Source of the DNA: Candidatus Cloacimonadota bacterium
GTDB taxonomy: Bacteria > Cloacimonadota > Cloacimonadia > JGIOTU-2
Length of the DNA: 24,289 nucleotides
Direction: 5' to 3'
NCBI GenBank assembly: GCA_014384665.1
Contig: JACNFI010000148.1
Coordinates: 1 to 24,289, forward strand
This document shows, piece by piece, positions 8,145-14,907 of the stretch. The notes below the pieces were generated by a model, which was not told the DNA's origin, made no database searches, and saw nothing but the letters and a program-made list of their open reading frames with translations. The translations under genes were made by a program, and so were the position numbers. Position 1 is the first letter of the stretch. The number at the start of each line of letters is the position of its first letter.

Positions 8145-9389
8145 ATGATTGAACAAAGATGTTCTTTTTGTGGTAAATCTCAAAGTGAGGTAATTAAGCT
8201 TATCCGCGGAGTAGAAGGTAATATATGTGATAATTGTATAAAAATCTGTTCTACTATTTTAGAAAAAGAGGAAGATAAGAAATCTGATGAAAATTTTGTT
8301 CTTCAAACTCCACGAGAAATAAAATATTATTTAGACCAATATGTGATTGGACAGGAAGATGCGAAAAGAACCATCTCTGTGGCGGTTTACAATCATTACA
8401 AAAGGATTTTCAAGCAGAAATTAGTCAAGGATGTGGAACTTGAAAAAAGCAATATTATTATGATTGGTCCAACTGGAACAGGAAAAACACTTATAGCTCA
8501 GACATTGGCAAAATTCTTAAAAGTTCCTTTTGCAATTGCAGATGCAACCACTCTTACAGAAGCGGGATATGTTGGAGAGGATGTTGAAAATATTATGGTA
8601 AGATTACTTCAAACTGCAGATTATAATCTTGAAAGGACTGAAAGAGGAATCATTTACATTGATGAAATTGATAAAATCGCCAGAAAATCTGAGACGCCGT
8701 CTATCACAAGGGATGTGTCTGGAGAAGGCGTTCAACAGGCACTTCTGAAAATTCTGGAGGGAGACAAAGTCAATGTCCCACCAAAAGGTGGCAGAAAGCA
8801 TCCGCATCAGGAATTTATTGAAATTAATACTAAAAATATTCTCTTTATTGTAGGTGGCACATTTAATGGTCTTGAGAAGATTATTGAACGACGAATAAAT
8901 AAAAAGACAGTTGGTTTTGGTGTAGAACTCATCGGCTTAAATTCAGATAAAAAAAGTGAAATACTTGGTAAAGTAGAACCACAAGATCTTTTAAAATTTG
9001 GAATTATTCCAGAACTGATTGGTAGATTGCCAGTTGTAACAACATTGTCAGAACTAAATAAAAAGGCACTAATTCAAATTCTTACTGCTCCCAAAAATGC
9101 CTTGTGCAAGCAATATAAAGCACTCTTTGCTCTGGAAAATGTTGATTTGGAATTTAGAAATGATGCTTTAGAAGCTATCGCAGAAATTGCTATGAAAAGA
9201 GAATCTGGAGCAAGGGGACTGCGAGCAATAACGGAATCAGTAATGACAGAAATAATGTATCATCTGCCTGATATGACCGAAGTAGATGAATGCTGTATTA
9301 CAAAGGATGTTATTATTAAAAGCAGCAAACCTATTTTTAAAGAAAAACCAAAGTATGCGACTGAAAAGAGCCACAAACAAATCGCATAA
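8145..9389 (+). CDS. clpX: ATP-dependent Clp protease ATP-binding subunit ClpX
   Basis: AAA+ unfoldase of 414 residues that recognises substrates and feeds them to ClpP. The N-terminal zinc domain uses Cys6, Cys9, Cys28 and Cys31. Walker A is GPTGTGKT (108-115), the aromatic pore loop GYVG is at 141-144, and Walker B IIYIDE spans 169-174. The RKH loop (GGRKHPHQ), sensor 1 region (VGGTFNG), Arg finger (ELIGRLPV) and sensor 2 (GARGLRAI) are all present. The ClpP-docking IGF loop reads VGF (TVGFGVE). The ATG is two bases after the clpP stop with AGGAAA inside the clpP end, so translation is likely coupled. It is the cognate unfoldase for the unusual ClpP next to it. Confidence 0.98.
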   Translation: MIEQRCSFCGKSQSEVIKLIRGVEGNICDNCIKICSTILEKEEDKKSDENFVLQTPREIKYYLDQYVIGQEDAKRTISVAVYNHYKRIFKQKLVKDVELEKSNIIMIGPTGTGKTLIAQTLAKFLKVPFAIADATTLTEAGYVGEDVENIMVRLLQTADYNLERTERGIIYIDEIDKIARKSETPSITRDVSGEGVQQALLKILEGDKVNVPPKGGRKHPHQEFIEINTKNILFIVGGTFNGLEKIIERRINKKTVGFGVELIGLNSDKKSEILGKVEPQDLLKFGIIPELIGRLPVVTTLSELNKKALIQILTAPKNALCKQYKALFALENVDLEFRNDALEAIAEIAMKRESGARGLRAITESVMTEIMYHLPDMTEVDECCITKDVIIKSSKPIFKEKPKYATEKSHKQIA

Positions 9390-9401
9390 AATAAGTTTTC
9401 C

Positions 9402-9431
9402 TTGACAGATTTTTTTATAATAAAAAAGAAT
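9402..9431 (+). promoter_or_regulatory. candidate promoter of tRNA-Asn
   Basis: TTGACA at 9402-9407 is followed after 18 bases by AAGAAT at 9426-9431 (four of six matches to the -10 consensus), 14 bases before the tRNA. A perfect TATAAT at 9416-9421 is only eight bases from the -35 and so is not usable in the standard arrangement. Confidence 0.3.
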
Positions 9432-9444
9432 AAAAACATTAGGT

Positions 9445-9519
9445 TCCACAGTAGCTCAGCGGTAGAGCAGGTGGCTGTTAACCACTTGGTCGGGGGTTCA
9501 AATCCCTCCTGTGGAGCCA
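9445..9519 (+). tRNA. tRNA-Asn (anticodon GUU)
   Basis: The acceptor stem TCCACAG pairs with CTGTGGA at 9509-9515, the discriminator is G9516, and CCA is encoded at 9517-9519. The D-arm is GCTCAGCGGTAGAGC. The anticodon stem GGTGG/CCACT carries the loop CTGTTAA with anticodon GTT at 9477-9479, and the T-arm is GGGGGTTCAAATCCCTC. The short variable loop makes it class I. It marks the edge between the clp region and the accessory island that follows. Confidence 0.97.
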
Positions 9520-9532
9520 TTTTTTATTTGCC

Positions 9533-9560
9533 TTTTTCATTTTTCATTTTTCATTTTTCA
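9533..9560. repeat. heptamer tandem repeat, 4 x TTTTTCA
   Basis: Four exact head-to-tail copies of TTTTTCA, starting 13 bases after the tRNA-Asn CCA end. On the minus strand the unit reads TGAAAAA, so every unit can supply a TGA. The first TGA met by the DUF559 frame is its stop codon. The repeat therefore occupies the place where the C-terminal half of that gene should be. Confidence 0.9.
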
Positions 9561-9779
9561 TTTATAAATATGAGTTTCTCCATCTATTTCTATAATCAAT
9601 TTCAATCTTGGACAGAAAAAATCTACAATGTAATTACTAATTGGTTTCTGCCGATGAAAATCATAGCATTTCATTTTCTTTTGTTTGAGTTGATTCCACA
9701 GTAGAACTTCTGATAAGGTCATATTTTTGTGGGGTTTACGGGCAAGTTCTTTGAGCTTTGGGTTGTAATACACTTTCAT
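9558..9779 (-). pseudogene. DUF559 endonuclease-like protein, 3' truncated
   Basis: Seventy-three residues match the N-terminal two-thirds of DUF559 proteins, small Vsr-like members of the PD-(D/E)XK nuclease superfamily. The start YNPKLKELARK, the helix MTLSEVLLWNQLK, the strand FHRQKPISNYIVDFF and the core LIIEIDGETH are all family-typical. The catalytic-core Asp (VDF) and E-x-D (EIDG) are still there. Family members usually run about 40-50 residues further, through the Arg-rich C-terminal helix. That part is replaced by the TGAAAAA tandem repeat, which provides the stop. It starts 20 bases from a copy of the CCCCTCT palindromic element, an association I believe is frequent in related genomes (from memory). 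I take it as a remnant, possibly still translated. Confidence 0.75.
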
Positions 9780-9799
9780 TTTATTTGTTTGTCATTTTG

Positions 9800-9855
9800 A
9801 CACACCCCGTCATTCCGACTTCGTCAGAATGCCACCCCTCTTATTAGAGGGGATT
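9800..9855 (-). repeat. CCCCTCT-GGGGTGTG palindromic element, copy 1
   Basis: Read on the minus strand, this is a CCCCTCT/AGAGGGG hairpin with loop AATA, then TGGC, then a central stem ATTCTGAC-GAA-GTCGGAAT (one G:T pair), then GACGGGGTGTG. The frame is shared with the copies at 9866-9910 and 14851-14896, while the central stem differs in each copy. It lies just upstream of the DUF559 remnant. Confidence 0.85.
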
Positions 9856-9865
9856 TTTTCTAATT

Positions 9866-9910
9866 CCCCTCTTGAGAGGGGTGTCCGCCAGCTGGCGGAC
9901 GGGGTGTGTT
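9866..9910 (+). repeat. CCCCTCT-GGGGTGTG palindromic element, copy 2
   Basis: This copy is the hairpin CCCCTCTTGAGAGGGGTG, then the central perfect palindrome TCCGCCAGCTGGCGGA, then CGGGGTGTGTT. It is head to head with copy 1, ten bases apart. Its final TT forms part of the stop codon of the restriction-enzyme tail fragment on the other strand. Confidence 0.85.
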
Positions 9911-10094
9911 ATTCACTGCCTTCCACAATCTTTATCTTTTCATCTGTCAAACTATACAATTCATAAACCAACTTATCAATTTTCCTATCCAGAATATCTA
10001 TCTTTTGTTTGTAAAGTTTTCTATCCCTTTCTGTCTTTGCAGAATGGAATTGCTTTTATTCATCAAGACACTGATTACTCAAATTCGCTCTTCG
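9909..10094 (-). pseudogene. orphan C-terminal tail of a type IIG restriction enzyme
   Basis: On the minus strand, 10055-9909 encodes 48 residues from KQFHSAK to IVEGSE plus a stop. I count 39 of 48 identical to the last residues of the complete restriction-modification enzyme encoded at 14678-11538 (EQFHSAK to IVEGMK). The matching codons extend upstream through a TAA, where the intact gene has CAA, into the end of the HEPN-like gene (LSNQCLDE against LVNQMLSA). The fragment is a duplicate or a relic of a second enzyme. The HEPN-like gene therefore lies between two directly repeated enzyme tails. It has no start of its own and is not expected to be translated. Confidence 0.8.
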
Positions 10095-11480
10095 TGGTTT
10101 GGTCGTACGCCAATCAATGTATGGACCATTATATCCTAATAGTTTTAGATAAACTTTATCAAGAAAATTAACAAGGAAGAAATACCCATGGAGGCGTGAA
10201 GGTAATGGTTTGGTGTTCTTTCGTTCCTCCGGCTTTGCTCTATCGTAGTAAAATCCACCTGTATGAACTAGTTTGTCTCTGCATTTTTTAAAGAGGTTAA
10301 TATCTTTTTCATCTACCTTAAGATGAATATCATCCAATATTATCCGTAACAAGTCACCAAAGGATATTCGATTAAGCTCTTTGATTTTCTTGTACATTGC
10401 TTTTCGTGAAGAAGATTCAATATTTTTTGATTTAAATACATTGGATAACGCTTTTTTTAGAGGTTTAAAAAGGTTCTTGTTAAAATATTCTTCAGTAAAG
10501 ATGTATTCATTTGCAATATGGTTAGGTAGCTCCAAAAAGACTGCTTTAAGCATTTCTATTGCCACTGCAAGCTTTACTCCCCTCATTTGCAGAAAGTCAT
10601 TCTCTGCCTTAGCATCCAAATATGCGTCAATTGTTCCTTGTTTAAGTTTGTAGGGTTTGATTTTTTCAACAAAGGTGTCGTATGTAGATTCGAGAAAAGC
10701 CTTTGTATCATATCGTCCATCAGCTCGTGGATCGATGATAGCCGAAGGGGAATATGGTTTGGTGACATTAGAAAAATGTCTTCGAGATATTAGTTTCCCA
10801 GTTGAACTGTAAAGATCGCAATAAATCCATTGTATTTTTGTACCACGTGTAACTGACAGAAGATAGCAAAGGTTATCAACGACTTCTCTCAGATCCTCTG
10901 CAATGCCATTTCCAGTGTTATAGCAAACTACTTCACAGGTTACATCTATGCTTTTCAGAGTTTGAACACGCTTCATTATGCAATTGTACCCCCTTACTGG
11001 TATAATGCAAAGTTTCATAGCATCACTTGTGCATTTAAGGTTGAGAGGTAGAATTAAGCAGGAAAAGTTATCTAACCGAGATGGTTCAGTGCCCGTAAAC
11101 ATAAAATTCGTTATTCCAAAATGTATGCTCTTAACCTTAGTGTCTTTAGCCATCTGAACGGACAGCTCACGAACATAGAATGCTGCCCAAGTCCCTTCTG
11201 AACGGTCATTGGGTATATCGGGTAAGTAGTTAACTGAAGTAATTTTATTATCGGCAAGAACTTGAAATCCTTCACTTGTGATTCCTTCGAACCTTTCTAC
11301 AGATGAAATACATAATAAATTAGGAAATGGTGCCAAAAAGTCACATAGTAGCAAAACTATCCCATTTCTTAACTGGCCGGTTTCAAATTTACATTTAAAT
11401 ATCCCACCATCTTTCAATGTCAGAACACCTTTCCCTTTGTATGAAGCAATATAGTCCCCATAATATGACAATAAATTCAT
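10056..11480 (-). CDS. unrecognised protein with C-terminal HEPN-type RX4H motif
   Basis: I do not recognise this 474-residue protein by name. The start at 11480 (MNLLSYYGDYIASYKGKG) is preferred over an ATG four codons earlier because GAGAGG stands directly before it. The N-terminal half looks beta-rich (GVLTLKDGGIFKCKFETGQ) with no signal peptide or membrane segment. The C-terminal third is helical and contains CRDKLVHTGG, in which Arg401-x4-His406 matches the RX4-6H motif of HEPN ribonucleases, followed by a conserved-looking GYFFLVNFLDKVYLKLLGY. The gene lies 57 bases downstream of the type IIG enzyme on the same strand, so it is probably co-transcribed with it. Its last eight or so codons appear to come from a duplicated enzyme tail. 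A role in abortive, RNA-targeting defence is inference from motif and context. Confidence 0.55.
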   Translation of the reverse strand: MNLLSYYGDYIASYKGKGVLTLKDGGIFKCKFETGQLRNGIVLLLCDFLAPFPNLLCISSVERFEGITSEGFQVLADNKITSVNYLPDIPNDRSEGTWAAFYVRELSVQMAKDTKVKSIHFGITNFMFTGTEPSRLDNFSCLILPLNLKCTSDAMKLCIIPVRGYNCIMKRVQTLKSIDVTCEVVCYNTGNGIAEDLREVVDNLCYLLSVTRGTKIQWIYCDLYSSTGKLISRRHFSNVTKPYSPSAIIDPRADGRYDTKAFLESTYDTFVEKIKPYKLKQGTIDAYLDAKAENDFLQMRGVKLAVAIEMLKAVFLELPNHIANEYIFTEEYFNKNLFKPLKKALSNVFKSKNIESSSRKAMYKKIKELNRISFGDLLRIILDDIHLKVDEKDINLFKKCRDKLVHTGGFYYDRAKPEERKNTKPLPSRLHGYFFLVNFLDKVYLKLLGYNGPYIDWRTTKPRRANLSNQCLDE

Positions 11481-11537
11481 AAATCCTCTCATTAGTTAGT
11501 ATAATTTAGATATTCCTAAATATTGTTTTGATAGATA

Positions 11538-14500
11538 TTATTTCATCCCCTCTACTATCTTTTTCTCTTCATCCGTTAGATCATACAATTCATAAACCAA
11601 TTTATCAATCTTCCTATCAAGAATGTCTATCTTTTGTTTGTAAATTTTTCTATCACTTTCAATTTTTGCAGAATGGAATTGCTCTTGTGCTGAAAGCATC
11701 TGGTTCACAAGGGATACAAGTGTGTCGTGGATTTGTTTTTCTGATGGATTGGAAAAATCTATTAATCTTATTGGATACAAATTCAGAAACTGCGTCTTAT
11801 ATTCATAATTACCACCAGCCTTTGGAACAGAAACCATTTTATGATAGAAATTCATTAATTTCGAATTTAAAATCCCTAAAATGTATAAATACTCATCTTG
11901 ATAATTTTCTTTTAGGACAATATTAAATGTTTTTGTGTTTCCTAAAAATCTATTTATATCAAAATAAAATCTGTTTTTTGGTGATATTTCAGCACAAACT
12001 ATTTTTTCTTTCTGAAATTTTGAAAATATCCTTTCACACCATAATTCATACCAAATTTTATTTGATTTCTCAAAATATCTTCGTCCTTTTAATTTATATC
12101 TATTCTTCTGTAAATATTCATAAACATTCGGATACTGTTCTTTTAGTTTATTTTCAGGAATTACTTTATTAGTAATTTTGTTATATGGGTAGATGACATA
12201 AGTCCCTGACCATTTTGAATAATATTTGTGAATATCCCTTCCTCTGAAAATTGGTAAAACAATCTCTTCTTCTAATTTCAAATCTTCGATTTCTTTCACT
12301 GTTACAAAAAATACTTCATCCTTTCCTGTTGCTATTCCCTCAAAAATATATTTAGTTATTACCTTTAATTTTTTTGTATCCGGTAGATTATCTAATTTCA
12401 ATTTCAAATTTCGCGATTCATTAGAATATAAATTCCATGGTTTGTCTGTAAACCTATTTGAATCAACATAATACCAACTAAAATTAGTGTCGCATTTATT
12501 ATTATTGATATATTGTTCGACTTCAGAATGTGTTAATTTAAGATTATTCTGAAATACTTTTATTTTAGACTTATCTCTTTTGATTTTTTCAAATATAAAT
12601 ATTAATGGGTAGTTTGTAACTTTTGTAAAAACTTGGAAATCTGCAAAATATACCATTTCACTTACATCTACATTATTTGTTATAAACTCTCTAATCTTTT
12701 GCCCAAAATCCCTTTTTGTAAACATTGACGGAACAATAAATGATGAAACCCCATTTGTACTTAATAGTTTTATTGATTTCTCAATGAAAGGAATAAATAA
12801 ATCATATTTTCCTTTTGTAGAAAAATAAAATTTTTCAATAGCATTTTTAGTAAATTTATCCAGTTGCTTAAATTCAACATACGGCGGATTTCCAATCACA
12901 ACATCAAAGCCATTTTTGGAGTGCTTCAACTTCGTTGAAGCATGAACCGACGGAGTCGGTTCGCTCCATACATTAAAACCGCTGTCCACCACGGACTCAG
13001 AAAGTTTTTTATTTTTATTATATTTCTCTGCGTTCTCTGTGTCTCTGTGGCAAAAAACCTGCGGAAATTCTTTTTCCCAATCAAACGCATTTATCTTTCT
13101 CATCTCATCATTTCCAAATAGAGACATATCAACATTATCATAAAAATCAGTGCCAATCAAACTATTTCCACATTTTATACTATTACTCAAATTTGGCAAT
13201 GCTCTTTCATTAAAGAGTTTCAATTGCTGATTCAATGTCTCTCTATTTTCACCTTCAAGCACTTTTAACAAAAGTGAGAGTTTTGTAACTTCAACTGCCT
13301 GTATGTCAATATCAACGCCGTAAATGTTATTTAGCAAAATTCGTTTTTTCTCTTTTGTAGTAAGTTGAAAAGTGTTTTCCCCAATCTGGATGATTTTATT
13401 TTTGTATTTTTCAGAGGCTTTTTGATAATATTCAAGATGATAATCTAACAAATATTGATATGCTTGAATAAGGAAACTTCCTGAACCGCAAGCAGGGTCA
13501 CAGATTGTAATTTTCGAGATTTGTCGTGGTGTTTTTCCTTTTATCTTTTCGCCAATCGTATTTTTTACAATATAATCAACAATGTATTTTGGTGTATAAT
13601 ACACACCACCTGCTTTGCGAACTTCTGGCTTTTCCTCAATTTTTGCCTGATGTGAAGGTGTCAACCGAATGGTCTTGCCAAGAAATTGCTCATAAATATT
13701 GCCGAGAATATCTGCAGGAAGAACAGAAAACTCATACGGACTTTCTGGATAATAAAGGTGCAATAAAATGGATTTTAGCACTTTGTCATCAATATAGATA
13801 TTGGGAGAAATTTTGTCTTTCTGAAAATTAAAAATTCCACTATTATATCTATCATCAGCAATCCTGAAGATGTTGAAAAGATTTTTATAAATCTCCTTTT
13901 TCTCTGCAAGTTTGTATAAATTTCGATAGTCTTCAACACCTCTATCCTCTGCAATTCTTAAGAAAATAATTCTATCAATTGTGAGCTGCACGACAAAATT
14001 TAATTCAAAAATGGAAAGGACTTTATTTCTCAAAGCGATATTACGAGCAAGTGCATCACGCCATCTTTCAATCTCTTTGAGGAATTCTTTATCAACCTCT
14101 GAAGTTCCTTTTTTCTTTGTTGCAGTGGAGATGTATTTGTCAAAACTTCCTTTTAATATTGATTCTTTGGAAAAGGTGTTATAAATAAAATCCAAATTTT
14201 GAAGATATTTATCATAAGTTTGATAATAAATACGAGCTATGCTTGCGTTATCCTTTTGGTTTGGTTTTATCCTGCAATCGTAAACAGAGAATTCTTCAAA
14301 ATCTGTAAGAATAGAAATTGGTAGTTTTGCACTCCAGGCATATCTGCGAAGTTGGTATGAAGGATGAATGTCGTATTTTATATCAACTGCTGGTTTTTTG
14401 GCTTCAACAAAGAATTTACGCACTCCTCCTATTCGAAACGAATAATCGGGTGCTTTTGTAGTTCCACTGATTTTAACAGAATCTTCGTGGACAACTTCTT

Positions 14501-14678
14501 TATATTGTTCAGCAAATCCCTGCTTGTTTGCAACATCCCAGCCAAGTGCAGAAAAGAATGGGTCAAGGAATTCTCTCCGCAGTTGTGTTTCATTATATTT
14601 TGGATTTTTGTATATCTCTTTATTTCTGTGGAAGCGGTTAATTAAATCAGAGATAAGTTTCTTTGTATTTTCTTTCAT
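11538..14678 (-). CDS. Eco57I-like type IIG restriction-modification enzyme
   Basis: A single 1046-residue chain combines DNA cleavage, adenine methylation and target recognition. The N-terminus has the PD-(D/E)xK nuclease core Pro77-Asp78 ... Glu92-Ala-Lys94 (APDYSF, FFVEAKKP). The methylase domain shows AdoMet motif I DPACGSGS (394-401) and catalytic NPPY (597-600), the gamma-type N6-adenine arrangement. The C-terminal half is a TaqI/Eco57I-like specificity domain (LPIFRGRDIHKYYSKW) ending in a Lys/Asp-rich coiled coil. Residues about 543-588 (CHRDTENAEKY to LKHSK) interrupt the usual FDWEKEFPQVF-to-FDVVIGNPPY stretch and are encoded by a palindromic repeat, yet the frame stays open. No clear Shine-Dalgarno precedes the ATG. 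Activity after the insertion is uncertain. Confidence 0.9.
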   Translation of the reverse strand: MKENTKKLISDLINRFHRNKEIYKNPKYNETQLRREFLDPFFSALGWDVANKQGFAEQYKEVVHEDSVKISGTTKAPDYSFRIGGVRKFFVEAKKPAVDIKYDIHPSYQLRRYAWSAKLPISILTDFEEFSVYDCRIKPNQKDNASIARIYYQTYDKYLQNLDFIYNTFSKESILKGSFDKYISTATKKKGTSEVDKEFLKEIERWRDALARNIALRNKVLSIFELNFVVQLTIDRIIFLRIAEDRGVEDYRNLYKLAEKKEIYKNLFNIFRIADDRYNSGIFNFQKDKISPNIYIDDKVLKSILLHLYYPESPYEFSVLPADILGNIYEQFLGKTIRLTPSHQAKIEEKPEVRKAGGVYYTPKYIVDYIVKNTIGEKIKGKTPRQISKITICDPACGSGSFLIQAYQYLLDYHLEYYQKASEKYKNKIIQIGENTFQLTTKEKKRILLNNIYGVDIDIQAVEVTKLSLLLKVLEGENRETLNQQLKLFNERALPNLSNSIKCGNSLIGTDFYDNVDMSLFGNDEMRKINAFDWEKEFPQVFCHRDTENAEKYNKNKKLSESVVDSGFNVWSEPTPSVHASTKLKHSKNGFDVVIGNPPYVEFKQLDKFTKNAIEKFYFSTKGKYDLFIPFIEKSIKLLSTNGVSSFIVPSMFTKRDFGQKIREFITNNVDVSEMVYFADFQVFTKVTNYPLIFIFEKIKRDKSKIKVFQNNLKLTHSEVEQYINNNKCDTNFSWYYVDSNRFTDKPWNLYSNESRNLKLKLDNLPDTKKLKVITKYIFEGIATGKDEVFFVTVKEIEDLKLEEEIVLPIFRGRDIHKYYSKWSGTYVIYPYNKITNKVIPENKLKEQYPNVYEYLQKNRYKLKGRRYFEKSNKIWYELWCERIFSKFQKEKIVCAEISPKNRFYFDINRFLGNTKTFNIVLKENYQDEYLYILGILNSKLMNFYHKMVSVPKAGGNYEYKTQFLNLYPIRLIDFSNPSEKQIHDTLVSLVNQMLSAQEQFHSAKIESDRKIYKQKIDILDRKIDKLVYELYDLTDEEKKIVEGMK
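12917..13054. repeat. palindromic repeat inserted in frame in the type IIG gene
   Basis: About 138 bases (46 codons) interrupt the enzyme between two segments that are normally adjacent. The left part folds into a perfect three-way junction. The outer stem is TGGAG (12917-12921) with CTCCA (12964-12968). The inner stems are GCTTCAAC/GTTGAAGC (12923-12941) and GAACCGAC/GTCGGTTC (12944-12962), each with a three-base loop. A smaller GTCC/GGAC hairpin follows at 12984-12996. The right end is a TCTCTG-rich stretch (13024-13050) whose complement reads CCACAGAGACACAGAGAAC, a word I remember as dispersed in many environmental genomes. The length is a multiple of three. Confidence 0.75.
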
Positions 14679-14749
14679 AATTTTAGCTTTTGGGATTAAA
14701 TAGTCTTGTCAACAAATTTATCTGAATCTTCCATATTTACTCGGCATGC

Positions 14750-14789
14750 TTTATCGGCTATTTATATACCCTCTCCGATAAATCGGAGA
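14750..14789 (-). promoter_or_regulatory. mutually exclusive hairpins upstream of the type IIG gene
   Basis: TCTCCGAT (14772-14779) pairs perfectly with ATCGGAGA (14782-14789). TTTATCGG (14750-14757) pairs perfectly with CCGATAAA (14775-14782), using the same bases. The two hairpins cannot form together. They lie about 70-110 bases upstream of the enzyme's ATG on its own strand. They could be an attenuator-like leader, or simply another palindromic repeat. The rest of the 229-base spacer 14679-14907 holds only element copy 3. Confidence 0.35.
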
Positions 14790-14850
14790 ACAATCTTTTT
14801 AGAAGACAATTATAATAAAATCCATACTAATTCATGTTTTTGAAAATAAT

Positions 14851-14896
14851 CCCCTCTTGAGAGGGGTGGCAACTTTAGTTGTCGGGGTGTGTTTTT
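14851..14896 (+). repeat. CCCCTCT-GGGGTGTG palindromic element, copy 3
   Basis: Hairpin CCCCTCTTGAGAGGGGTG, then central stem GCAAC-TTTA-GTTGT (G:T closing pair), then CGGGGTGTGTTTTT. It ends 12 bases from the rsmI stop codon. On the rsmI strand it could act as a 3' hairpin, though no U-run follows. The frame is the same as copies 1 and 2, but the central stem is unrelated. Confidence 0.85.
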
Positions 14897-14907
14897 CCAT
14901 CCATATT

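Noticed and set aside
9402..9421. TTGACA with TATAAT eight bases later as a standard promoter
   Set aside because: The spacer is far too short for sigma-70. The similar short pair before valS (nine bases) suggests chance in AT-rich DNA, although the recurrence was noted.
9402..9704. Plus-strand frame across the tRNA-Asn and the DUF559 remnant
   Set aside because: It runs through a tRNA and lies antisense to a recognisable gene fragment; no Shine-Dalgarno or family match.
13526..13831. Plus-strand frame inside the type IIG gene
   Set aside because: It is antisense to the conserved methylase motif I region and has no features of its own.
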